DNA from: Agromyces lapidis
GTDB lineage: Bacteria > Actinomycetota > Actinomycetes > Actinomycetales > Microbacteriaceae
Length of the DNA stretch: 64,000 nt
Direction: 5' to 3'
Assembly: GCF_009749405.1 (NCBI RefSeq)
Contig: NZ_WBIQ01000010.1
Coordinates: 1-64,000 of the forward strand
A program made the position numbers and the translations under genes. The notes under the pieces are model-generated. The model ran no database searches, was not told the origin of the DNA, and saw nothing but the letters and a program-made list of their open reading frames with translations. This document shows, piece after piece, positions 43,896 through 57,595 of this stretch (the stretch's first letter is position 1; each line of letters opens with the position of its first letter).

Positions 43896-45098
43896 TCAGC
43901 CGTCGCCGCCGGCCGCAGCTCGCGCGGCCAGTGCCGCGAGCGCCCGGCGGTCGGGCTTGCCCGAGGCGAGCGTCGGCCAGGGGTCGGCGACCACGAGCCG
44001 CACGGGTCGTGCGGCCGGGCCGAGGCCCGCGGCATCCGTGGCCTCACGAAGCCCGAGCAGTGCCGAGGCCTCGTCGCCGACGCTCGTCGCGACGACGACC
44101 GCAGCGCGCTCACCCCACTCGGCATCGGGCACCGCGACGACGACGGCCGCGTCGAAGCCGTGGAGGCGGCGAACCGCGCGCTCGACCTCGCCGAGCACGA
44201 CCTTCACCCCGCCCGAGATCATCACGTCGTCGGCGCGACCGCGCACCCGCAGCCGACCGCTGGCTCCGTCGAGTTCGCCGAGGTCGCCCGTGCGGTACCA
44301 GCGCATGCCGCGCTCGACGACGAACGCCGCTGCCGTGCGCTCGGGGTCGTCGAGGTACCCCTCGGCGAGGCTCGACCCGCTGAGCTCGATGCGCCCGTCG
44401 ACGAAGCGCACGGCGGTGTCGCCGATCGGCGTTCCGTCGTAGACGCACCCGCCGGCGGTCTCGCTCGAGCCGTAGGTGCGCAGCACGCGCACGCCGGCGG
44501 CATCGGCGCGCTCCGCGAGCACGGGGGCGAGCGCCTGCCCGCCCACGAGCACCGCGTCGAACGAGCGCAGCGCGGCCCCCACGAACGCGTCGCGCTCGGC
44601 CGCGTCGAGCAGCCGCGCCAGCTGCGTCGGCACGAGCGAGGTGTAGTGGGGCACGTGGTCGTGCATGCGGGCGGATGCCTCGGCGAACGCAGCCGGATCG
44701 AACGCGCCGGCCGGCAGCGCCAGGGTCTCCGTGCCTGCGACGAGCCCCCGCACGATCACCTGGGCGCCCGCGATGTAGTGGCCCGGGAGCGCGAGCAGCC
44801 ACTGTCCCGTGCTGCCGAGTGCGTCGTGCGTGGCATCGGCGCTCGCGACGAGCGCGTCGGCCGAGAGCAGCACGCGCTTCGGGGCATCGGTCGAGCCGCT
44901 CGTCTCGACGACGAGCGCGACGCGGTCGTCGACCTCCGCTGCGACCTTCGCGGAGCGCGAGGAGCCCGCGGCGCCTCCTGCGGCCCCGGCTTCCGTCGCG
45001 GGCACCGGCCAGACGGCCGGTCCCCCGTCGAGGGCGGCGGCGAGCGCACGGGTCAGCTCCGAGGCATCCGTCGCCGTAACCCTGATGAGCGGTTTCAC
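43896..45098 (-). CDS. menE: o-Succinylbenzoate-CoA ligase MenE
   Basis: Adenylate-forming enzyme activating o-succinylbenzoate, 400 residues. AMP-binding motifs: VVETSGSTDAPKRVLLSADAL, RTYGSSETAGGCVYDGTP, YRTGDLGEL and RVRGRADDVMISGGVKV. It is shorter than most acyl-CoA ligases, as usual for actinobacterial MenE. GTG at 45098 has GGGAG six bases upstream; the longer frame upstream overlaps menB and lacks similarity. It lies 43 bases downstream of menB. Confidence 0.92.
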   Translation of the reverse strand: MKPLIRVTATDASELTRALAAALDGGPAVWPVPATEAGAAGGAAGSSRSAKVAAEVDDRVALVVETSGSTDAPKRVLLSADALVASADATHDALGSTGQWLLALPGHYIAGAQVIVRGLVAGTETLALPAGAFDPAAFAEASARMHDHVPHYTSLVPTQLARLLDAAERDAFVGAALRSFDAVLVGGQALAPVLAERADAAGVRVLRTYGSSETAGGCVYDGTPIGDTAVRFVDGRIELSGSSLAEGYLDDPERTAAAFVVERGMRWYRTGDLGELDGASGRLRVRGRADDVMISGGVKVVLGEVERAVRRLHGFDAAVVVAVPDAEWGERAAVVVATSVGDEASALLGLREATDAAGLGPAARPVRLVVADPWPTLASGKPDRRALAALAARAAAGGDG

Positions 45099-45141
45099 GA
45101 CTGCTCCCGACACCGGCCGGGCCGGTTCGCCGTAACCGGCA

Positions 45142-46080
45142 TCAGTAGTGCCACGGGTACGGACCCCAGTCGGGGTCGCGCTTCTCGAGGAAGGCGTCGC
45201 GGCCCTCGACCGCCTCGTCGGTGCCGTAGGCGAGCCTCGTCGCCTCGCCCGCGAAGACCTGCTGCCCGACCATGCCGTCATCGACCGCGTTGAACGCGAA
45301 CTTCAGCATGCGAACGGCCGTCGGCGACTTCGTGAGGATCGTGCGCGCCATCGCGATCGCCTCGCGCTCGAGCTCTGCGTGCGGCACGACCCGGTTCACC
45401 GCGCCCATCTCGTAGGCGCGGTCAGCCGAGTACTCCTCGGCGAGGAAGAACACCTCGCGGGCGAACTTCTGCCCGATCTGGCGCGCGAAGTAGGCCGAGC
45501 CGTATCCGGCGTCGAACGAGCCAACGTCGGCGTCGGTCTGCTTGAAACGACCGTGCTCGCGCGAGGCGATCGTGAGATCGCAGACGACGTGCAGCGAGTG
45601 TCCGCCGCCGGCGGCCCAGCCGGGCACGACCGCGATGACGACCTTCGGCATGAAGCGGATGAGCCGCTGCACCTCGAGGATGTGCAGGCGACCGACCGCC
45701 GCGTGACCGTGGGGGTCGGCTGTGCCGCCCGCCCCGTCGATGATCGCGGTCTCGGCGTCGGAGTACTTGTACCCGTCGCGCCCGCGGATGCGCTGGTCGC
45801 CGCCCGAGCAGAACGCCCAGCCGCCGTCCTTCGCGCTGGGGCCGTTGCCCGTCAGCAGCACGACACCGATGCGCGGGTTCGTGCGCGCGTCCTCGAGGGC
45901 GCGGTAGAGCTCGTCGACCGAATGCGGGCGGAACGCGTTGCGCACCTCGGGCCGATCGAACGCGATGCGCGCGATGCGCCCGTCGAGCGAGTGATGGTAG
46001 GTGATATCGGTGAACGACGCACCCGCCGGAGCCGCAGCCCACTCGCTCGGATCGAACAGTTCGGAGACCTCGGCACTCAT
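45142..46080 (-). CDS. menB: 1,4-dihydroxy-2-naphthoyl-CoA synthase MenB
   Basis: Crotonase-fold enzyme closing the naphthoate ring, 312 residues. Diagnostic stretches: FDRPEVRNAFRPHSVDELYRAL, WAFCSGGDQRIRGRDGYKY, VVPGWAAGGGHSLHVVCDLTIAS, SFDAGYGSAYFARQIG and the C-terminal DWGPYPWHY. Together they distinguish MenB from other crotonases. Co-oriented with menE downstream; the promoter is leaderless. Confidence 0.96.
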   Translation of the reverse strand: MSAEVSELFDPSEWAAAPAGASFTDITYHHSLDGRIARIAFDRPEVRNAFRPHSVDELYRALEDARTNPRIGVVLLTGNGPSAKDGGWAFCSGGDQRIRGRDGYKYSDAETAIIDGAGGTADPHGHAAVGRLHILEVQRLIRFMPKVVIAVVPGWAAGGGHSLHVVCDLTIASREHGRFKQTDADVGSFDAGYGSAYFARQIGQKFAREVFFLAEEYSADRAYEMGAVNRVVPHAELEREAIAMARTILTKSPTAVRMLKFAFNAVDDGMVGQQVFAGEATRLAYGTDEAVEGRDAFLEKRDPDWGPYPWHY

Positions 46081-46086
46081 GGCTCA

Positions 46087-46092
46087 AGCCTA
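46087..46092 (-). promoter_or_regulatory. Leaderless promoter of menB
   Basis: TAGGCT on the minus strand, six bases (TGAGCC), then the ATG at 46080. Confidence 0.62.
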
Positions 46093-46123
46093 TTCGTGCG
46101 GTTCGGGCGCCCGCCCGCCCGGC

Positions 46124-46333
46124 TCAGAGTTCGGCGCCCGCCGACCCGGCCAGCATGCCGCTCACGAGGGCGTAGGCCATCGTGCCGACGGCGAGCAGGC
46201 CCCACACGATGGGGATGGCCGCCGCGATCACGACGATGATGCCGCCCACGCCGATCGCGATGTCCCGCCCCGTCGACTCGGGGCGGACCTCGGTCGTCTC
46301 GAGCCCGATCTCTTCGATTCCGCTCCCGATCAT
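46124..46333 (-). CDS. Small membrane protein
   Basis: A 69-residue protein: acidic N-terminus (about 24 residues) followed by one or two closely spaced hydrophobic segments (IAIGVGGIIVVIAAAIPIVWGLLAVGTMAYALVSG split over 45 residues). No family is recognised. It is divergent from menC and upstream of menB, 43 bases away. The ATG has TAGGCT six bases upstream and no ribosome site. Confidence 0.65.
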   Translation of the reverse strand: MIGSGIEEIGLETTEVRPESTGRDIAIGVGGIIVVIAAAIPIVWGLLAVGTMAYALVSGMLAGSAGAEL

Positions 46334-46339
46334 GCGTCG

Positions 46340-46399
46340 AGCCTATTCGGATCGGCCCGCGAGGTCACCCGCCCGACACCACGGCACCGGTGGCAGACT
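46340..46399. promoter_or_regulatory. Divergent leaderless promoters (small membrane gene and menC)
   Basis: Minus: TAGGCT (46340-46345) six bases before the ATG at 46333. Plus: CAGACT (46394-46399) six bases before the menC ATG at 46406. Confidence 0.58.
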
Positions 46400-46405
46400 G
46401 GGCCC

Positions 46406-47422
46406 ATGCCGCCCGCCGCGTCCGCAGACCTCCCCGCACTCGACGAACTGCTCGCCACCGCCCGCGTCGTCGCGCTGCCGCTCGTCACCCGCTTCCGCGG
46501 CATCGAGGTGCGCGAGGCGATGCTGTTCGAGGGCCCGCAGGGCTGGACCGAGTTCTCGCCCTTCGCGGAGTACGACGACGACGAGGCATCCACCTGGCTC
46601 GCCGCGGCGATCGACTTCGGCTGGAACGCGCCTCCGCCGGCACTCCGCGACCGCATCCCCGTGAACGCGACCGTGCCCGCCGTCGACCCCGACAGCGTGC
46701 CCGCCGTGCTCGCCCGCTTCCCTGGCTGCCGTACCGCGAAGGTGAAGGCCGCCGCCTCCGACCAGACCCTCGCGCAGGACGTCGCGCGCGTGCGCGCCGT
46801 GCGCGAGGCCCTCGGCCCCGAGGGGCGTGTGCGCCTCGACGCGAACGGCGGCTGGAACGTCGACGAGGCCGAGCACGCCATCCACGCGCTCGCGCCGTTC
46901 GACCTCGAGTACGTCGAGCAGCCGTGCGCCTCGGTCGAGGAGCTCGCCGAGATCCGCCGGCGCACGAAGTACATGGGCATCCCGATCGCGGCCGACGAGA
47001 GCGTGCGCCGCGCTGCCGACCCGCTCGCCGTCGCCGAGGCGGGCGCCGCCGACCTCCTCGTCATCAAGGCGCAGCCGCTCGGCGGCATCCGCAGGGCGCT
47101 CGCCATCGTCGCCGAGGCGGGCCTGCCCGTCGTCGTGTCGAGCGCGCTCGACACGAGCATCGGCCTGGCGATGGGCGCGCACCTCGCCGCCGCGGTGCCG
47201 ACGCTCGAGTTCGACTGCGGCCTCGGCACGGCGTCGCTGCTCGCGGCGGATGTCACGCGCGCGCCCCTCGTTCCCGAGGACGGGTCGATCGCGGTGCACC
47301 GGGTGCTGCCCGACCCCGAGCTGCTCGAACGCTACGCCGCGCCGGCCGAGCGGGTCGACTGGTGGATCGAGCGGCTCGCCCGCTGCCATGCGGTGCTCGC
47401 CACCACCCTGCCGGTCGAGTAG
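46406..47422 (+). CDS. menC: o-Succinylbenzoate synthase MenC
   Basis: Enolase-superfamily dehydratase of menaquinone synthesis, 338 residues. Catalytic lysine in RTAKVKAAA, metal ligands in RLDANGGWN, EYVEQP and AADES, and the second lysine in LLVIKAQPLGG. This is the actinobacterial MenC type. It is divergent from menB and completes the pathway set. Its last residues PVE and the TAG stop fall inside a GGTCGAGTAG-family repeat. Confidence 0.93.
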   Translation: MPPAASADLPALDELLATARVVALPLVTRFRGIEVREAMLFEGPQGWTEFSPFAEYDDDEASTWLAAAIDFGWNAPPPALRDRIPVNATVPAVDPDSVPAVLARFPGCRTAKVKAAASDQTLAQDVARVRAVREALGPEGRVRLDANGGWNVDEAEHAIHALAPFDLEYVEQPCASVEELAEIRRRTKYMGIPIAADESVRRAADPLAVAEAGAADLLVIKAQPLGGIRRALAIVAEAGLPVVVSSALDTSIGLAMGAHLAAAVPTLEFDCGLGTASLLAADVTRAPLVPEDGSIAVHRVLPDPELLERYAAPAERVDWWIERLARCHAVLATTLPVE

Positions 47423-47446
47423 CGAAGCGTATCGGGATCCGATCCC
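47413..47446. repeat. GGTCGAGTAG-family repeat at the menC stop
   Basis: GGTCGAGTAGCGAAGCGTAT, then CGGGATCCGATCCCG, matches the left part of the family. The TAG in GTCGAGTAG is the menC stop codon. The right arm is missing. Confidence 0.65.
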
Positions 47447-47464
47447 GCACCGCTCCTGCGCCGA

Positions 47465-47827
47465 TCAGCTCGTGATCGTCGCCCGCTCGAGGTAGGCCGC
47501 GATGGCGTCACGGTTCTTCGAGAGGCATCCGATGCGCTGCTCGAGCTGGGCTCGTCTCGCTGAGAGCGACTCGGCGAGCGCGCGGGCGATCACCGGCGCC
47601 TCGGGGTCGGTGACGCTCGCGAGGCACGGGATCATGTCGAGGATGACGGCGGTCGGGATGCCCGCGTCGATGAGATCGCGCACCTGGTCGACCCGCTCGA
47701 CGGCGCCGTCGGGATAGTCGCGGTAGCCGTTCGCCTCGCGTTGCGAGGAGATGAGGCCCTGGGCCTCGTAGTAGCGCAGGAGGCGCGTCGACACCCCGGT
47801 TCGAGCGGCGAGTTCACCGATGCGCAT
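47465..47827 (-). CDS. MerR-family regulator
   Basis: A 120-residue regulator: MerR helix-turn-helix (MRIGELAARTGVSTRLLRYYEAQGL), wing (NGYRDYPDGAVERVDQV) and a coiled-coil dimer helix, with little effector domain. One cysteine in MIPCLASV and one in RIGCLSK are visible but no metal-binding pair. It is divergent from an MFS exporter and shares a 22-base palindrome with it, the usual layout for a MerR activator of an efflux gene. Confidence 0.92.
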   Translation of the reverse strand: MRIGELAARTGVSTRLLRYYEAQGLISSQREANGYRDYPDGAVERVDQVRDLIDAGIPTAVILDMIPCLASVTDPEAPVIARALAESLSARRAQLEQRIGCLSKNRDAIAAYLERATITS

Positions 47828-47845
47828 GACCCTCCTCGGATCGAC

Positions 47846-47878
47846 TTTACCTTAACACTAATGTCAAGGTTCGACACT
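47846..47878 (+). promoter_or_regulatory. MerR-type operator and MFS promoter
   Basis: A 22-base near-palindrome (47849-47870) runs from ACCTT to AAGGT, preceded by TTTACC (47846-47851) as -35. Candidate -10 boxes are TCGACA (19-base spacer) or GACACT at 47873-47878 (21-base spacer, six bases before the ATG). The elongated spacer holding the palindrome is the hallmark of MerR-activated promoters. Confidence 0.68.
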
Positions 47879-47884
47879 GTCGAC

Positions 47885-49084
47885 ATGGCTTCTCCGATCA
47901 CCGCATCCACCCCTGCCGTCGACGCGCCGGCGCGCGAGCGGCTTCCCGTCAACGGGCTGCTCGCGCTCGCCTCGATCGTGTTCGTCGGCGTCGTCACCGA
48001 GATCCTGCCCGCGGGCCTCCTGCCGCAGATGAGCGCAGATCTCGGGGTGTCCGAAGCCCAGATCGGATGGCTCGTCGCCGCCTACGCGGTCACGACGGCG
48101 GCGACCGCCATCCCCCTCACCGCGCTCACCCGCAGCGTTCCCCGCAAGCGGCTGCTGCTGTCGCTCGTCGTGGGCTTCGCCCTCGTCAGCGGCATCACCG
48201 CGATCGCGGGCGACTACACGACGATCCTGGTGGCCCGCACCGTGGGCGGCATGCTCGCCGGTCTCCTCTGGGCGATCGCCGCGGGCTACGCGATGCGCAT
48301 GGTCCGGCCCGAGCGCTCGGGTCGCGCATTGTCGATCGCCATGGTCGGCACCCCGCTCGCGTTCGCGTTCGGGCTGCCCATCGCGACGACGCTCGGATCG
48401 GCGCTCGGATGGCGCGCGGCCTTCGCCGTGCTCGCGGGCCTCGCCCTGCTGCTCGCCGTCTGGGCCGCGCTCGCGCTTCCGGCGTTCCCCGGCGAGCGGG
48501 CCGGCACCCGGCCGGGCCTGCGCACCGTGCTGCGGCTGCCAGGACTCATCGCGGTGCTCGCGACGACCGCCGCGTTCGTGCTCGCCCACAACGTCGCCTA
48601 CACCTACATCGCCCCGCTCGTCGTGGCCTCGGGTCTCGACCGGCGCCTCGACGTGGTGCTGCTCGTGTTCGGGGTCTTCGCCGTCGCCGGCGTGCTCGTC
48701 TCCGGGGCCCTCGTCGACCGGCACCTGCGCGCGATGGTGCTGATCGCCGCGGCCGCGCTCGGCGCCGCGATGGTGGCGCTCGGGTTCTTCGCCGCGCAAC
48801 CCGTCGTCGTGTACGGCGCGGTCGCGCTCTGGGGCGTCGCCTACGGCGGCGCGCCGACCCTGCTGCAGTCGGCCCCCGCGCGCATCGCGGGCAGTGCCGC
48901 GGACGTCGCCCAGTCGATGGTCGTCGCCACCTGGAACGGTTCGATCGCGGTCGGCGCATTCCTGGGCGGGCTGGTGCTCGACTCGGCGGGCGTCGGCGGG
49001 CTGCCGTGGATCGCGCTGGCCCTCGTCGCCGTCGCGGCGCTCATCGCGTCGACCTCCCGTGCGGCGTTCGCGCCGCTCGCCTGA
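47885..49084 (+). CDS. MFS drug-efflux type transporter
   Basis: A 399-residue major facilitator with 12 predicted spans. Motif A-like sequence between spans 2 and 3 reads TRSVPRKRLLL; GMLAGLLWAIAAGYAMRM and AMVGTPLAFAFGLPIAT resemble the AraJ/DHA1 efflux group. Substrate unknown. ATG at 47885 fits a leaderless mRNA from the MerR promoter; an ATG eight codons upstream lies inside the operator and is less likely. Confidence 0.85.
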   Translation: MASPITASTPAVDAPARERLPVNGLLALASIVFVGVVTEILPAGLLPQMSADLGVSEAQIGWLVAAYAVTTAATAIPLTALTRSVPRKRLLLSLVVGFALVSGITAIAGDYTTILVARTVGGMLAGLLWAIAAGYAMRMVRPERSGRALSIAMVGTPLAFAFGLPIATTLGSALGWRAAFAVLAGLALLLAVWAALALPAFPGERAGTRPGLRTVLRLPGLIAVLATTAAFVLAHNVAYTYIAPLVVASGLDRRLDVVLLVFGVFAVAGVLVSGALVDRHLRAMVLIAAAALGAAMVALGFFAAQPVVVYGAVALWGVAYGGAPTLLQSAPARIAGSAADVAQSMVVATWNGSIAVGAFLGGLVLDSAGVGGLPWIALALVAVAALIASTSRAAFAPLA

Positions 49085-49243
49085 AGCGGGCGCAGTCCCC
49101 GCCCCCAGCACTGGGGGTGCGTCGAGCGGCCCGCGCCGGCGCGCATCAGGGTGAGCACGGATGCCGCGCCGGCGCACCGGCGCGACGGTGTGGTCGTGCG
49201 TGCGCCGCCCGGGCGCGCCTCGAACCCACCCGAAGGGAATCAC

Positions 49244-49669
49244 ATGTCCAAGCGGACCATGACCAACATCACTGCGGGCCTCGCGCTCGCGGCGGCGGGC
49301 GTGCTCGCCACCGGCGCCGGCGCCTACGCTCACGAGTGCTTCAACCCGAACCGCTCCGAGCAGGGCAACGCCGGGGCCTCGAACTCGCAGGCGTGGCTCA
49401 CCGTGCACATCGAAGAGCTCACCTTCGGCCTCCCCGAGGCCGACGCCGAGTGCGTGCTCGACGCCTACGCCGAGACCGGCGCGCCGAGCTCGTTCACGAT
49501 CATGATCAAGGGCGCGAACGGCTCGGGCGGCACGATCGGCGCCAACAACCCGAACCGCGACGTCAAGGCCGCCGACGGCAAGGGCATCGACGAGATCTTC
49601 GCCGCGCATGGGGAGGACATCGTCGGCAGCTTCATGTCGTGCGGGGTCGAGCTGCCGTTCCCGAGCTGA
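49244..49669 (+). CDS. Small secreted protein of unknown function
   Basis: A 141-residue protein with a clear Sec signal (about 1-29, ending GAGAYA|HE). The mature part has three cysteines (HECFNP, DAECVLD, MSCGVE). AAGGGA lies six bases before the ATG. Similar short proteins with the ECFNPNRSEQGNAGAS start occur in other actinobacteria, from memory; no function is known to me. From 49085 to 49243 nothing else is visible. Confidence 0.78.
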   Translation: MSKRTMTNITAGLALAAAGVLATGAGAYAHECFNPNRSEQGNAGASNSQAWLTVHIEELTFGLPEADAECVLDAYAETGAPSSFTIMIKGANGSGGTIGANNPNRDVKAADGKGIDEIFAAHGEDIVGSFMSCGVELPFPS

Positions 49670-49715
49670 TCGGCCGGGAATCGACGAACGCTGACAGGCC
49701 GCGTTCCTTGCCGAC

Positions 49716-49760
49716 CGCACTCCGACACTGACCCGCCCAGCGACTCAGTGTCGGAGTGCG
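49716..49760. terminator. Bidirectional hairpin between convergent genes
   Basis: CGCACTCCGACACTGA (49716-49731) and its perfect complement (49745-49760) form a 16-base stem with a 13-base loop, between the secreted protein gene and the convergent amylopullulanase. It is a probable shared terminator. Confidence 0.82.
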
Positions 49761-49796
49761 CCGACGTGCAGCGACCGCCCAACCGAGTCGTCGCAG

Positions 49797-49827
49797 ATGG
49801 CTGGTCACTGCTTCGGAGACCAGCCAT
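49797..49827 (-). terminator. Hairpin after the amylopullulanase gene
   Basis: ATGGCTGGTC and GACCAGCCAT form a perfect 10-base stem with an 11-base loop, 28 bases after the stop codon on the minus strand. Confidence 0.7.
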
Positions 49828-49854
49828 CCACGACGGCTCGAGTGCCGGCGCGGG

Positions 49855-55968
<6,114 letters not shown>

Positions 55969-56018
55969 CTTCGACTCCCGATTCCCGGCACGACTCCGTG
56001 CCACCGACACTGCTCGCG

Positions 56019-56057
56019 AACGTAGCAGCGTCGACTCGGTTAATGCAAGCGTTTGCA
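56019..56057 (-). promoter_or_regulatory. Amylopullulanase promoter with perfect maltose operator
   Basis: On the minus strand TTGCAT (56043-56048), 18 bases and TACGTT (56019-56024) form a promoter. TGCAAGCGTTTGCA (56044-56057) overlaps the -35. It is the most symmetric of the three TGCAAGCG operators in the window, the others being at malE and the alpha-glucosidase. Confidence 0.7.
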
Positions 56058-56259
56058 GTCGTGGTGACCAATGATCACGCGAATGACGTGCCGCGGGTCG
56101 GGACGAGAGTGCAATCGCTGTCACTGCGGCGGGCGCCCGTTTCAGCGCAACCGCGCGAACACTCCAGTACGGAACTGCTCCTCGCGCCGCCGCCGCGCCT
56201 CGTGCCGCAGCTGGTGGCGACGGGCCTGCTCCTCGCGGTCAGACGTCTGCACGGGCGTC

Positions 56260-56366
56260 ACTACGTCACTGATATGCGCTTGGTATCAGCACCTGCGCCC
56301 GCCGCGCGCGACGACATCACTGATCCTGCGCTCTCAGCGATACCGCGCGCGTATCAGTGACGTAGT
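56260..56366. repeat. 107-bp nested inverted repeat
   Basis: ACTACGTCACTGATA (56260-56274) and its exact complement (56352-56366) enclose 77 bases that contain GGTATC/GATACC arms and another TCACTGAT copy. It lies in the 503-base gap between the ccsB stop and the amylopullulanase start; the remainder of the gap (56058-56259) shows no gene. It may terminate ccsB or act as a structured RNA. Confidence 0.75.
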
Positions 56367-56471
56367 CCGATTCAGACGGTCGCCCCCGGAATCGGGTCGC
56401 ACGAGAGGCTCGCGCGAATCACCCTCCGTCACACAGGGCGCGAAGGCGGTGACGCTGCCCGATGCGGCGTC

Positions 56472-57557
56472 TCAGAGACCCGAGTACGCGTGCAGACCCT
56501 TGAAGAAGAGGTTCACCACGGTGAAGTTGAAGAGCACCGTCGAGAAGCCGATGATCGCGAGCCAGGCCGAACGCGAGCCGCGCCAGCCGCGCGTCGCGCG
56601 CGCGTGGATGTACCCGGCGTAGACCACCCAGATGATGAAGGTCCACACCTCCTTGGTGTCCCAGCCCCAGTAGCGGCCCCAGGCCTTCTCGGCCCAGACC
56701 GCGCCGGCCATGAGGGTGAAGGTCCACATGATGAAGCCGATGATGTTGACCCGGTAGGCGAGGTTCTCGAGCGAGACCGCATCGGGCAGGGTCGCGAGGA
56801 AGCTCGCCTTCGCGGCCTTCGCCGACGCGATCACGGCCTCGCGGCGGGCCTGCATGAGCTGCACGACCGACAGCGCGAAGCCGAGCGCGAAGAAGCCGAC
56901 GGAGGCGCTGGCGACGAACACGTGGATCACGAGCCACACCGACTGCAGCGCCGGCGGCAGCGGGATCGGGCTCACGTAGAAGTTGATGGTCGCGATGCCG
57001 AGGAGCACGAGCACGAGACCCGTGACGAAGGTGCCGAGGAAGCGCAGGTCCTGCTTGGCCACGACGAGCACGATGAGGAACACCGTCGTGATGATGAGCG
57101 TGCCGGTGAGCGCGAACTCGTACATGTTGGCCCACGGCACCCGGCCCGCGGCGAGGCCGCGCAGCACGGTGCCCGAGAGGTGCAGCAGCCAGGCGAGCAC
57201 CGTCATCGCGACGCCCACGCGAAGCGCAGGCGAACGTCCGTAGGCGACGGATGCCCCGGCGCCCGGGCCGCCCGCGGCGCCGAGCCTGGCCTTCGCCGGC
57301 CGCGCCGACTCGGGCCGTGCGGCTTCGCCGCCCGCGGCCGCCGCAGCGGCCTCCGCCGCCGCGCTCGCCTTCGCGGCCGCTGCCGCCTGGAGCGCCCCGA
57401 CCCGCTCGGGCGCCTCCGCCGTCGGTTCGGGCGTGGCATCCGCCGCCGTGGCCGCTGCCGAGCGCCTGGCGAGGTCGATCGAGAACGCGATGAACGCGAT
57501 CGCGTACACGACCATGGCCGAGTACACGCAGAGGATGGAGATCTCGTCGAGCTGCAC
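56472..57557 (-). CDS. ccsB: Cytochrome c biogenesis protein CcsB
   Basis: Haem-handling membrane protein of System II cytochrome c maturation, 361 residues. The tryptophan-rich haem motif WGWDTKEVWTF lies near residue 300, flanked by conserved His-bearing spans (WLLHLSG, LVIHVFVASAS). After the first span there is a cytoplasmic Ala-rich insertion of about 80 residues (30-110), longer than usual. It follows resB, with 38 bases between them. Confidence 0.93.
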   Translation of the reverse strand: MQLDEISILCVYSAMVVYAIAFIAFSIDLARRSAAATAADATPEPTAEAPERVGALQAAAAAKASAAAEAAAAAAGGEAARPESARPAKARLGAAGGPGAGASVAYGRSPALRVGVAMTVLAWLLHLSGTVLRGLAAGRVPWANMYEFALTGTLIITTVFLIVLVVAKQDLRFLGTFVTGLVLVLLGIATINFYVSPIPLPPALQSVWLVIHVFVASASVGFFALGFALSVVQLMQARREAVIASAKAAKASFLATLPDAVSLENLAYRVNIIGFIMWTFTLMAGAVWAEKAWGRYWGWDTKEVWTFIIWVVYAGYIHARATRGWRGSRSAWLAIIGFSTVLFNFTVVNLFFKGLHAYSGL

Positions 57558-57595
57558 CGTTCTACCTTACGTCGAATGCGGGGTTGGTCTGGGGG

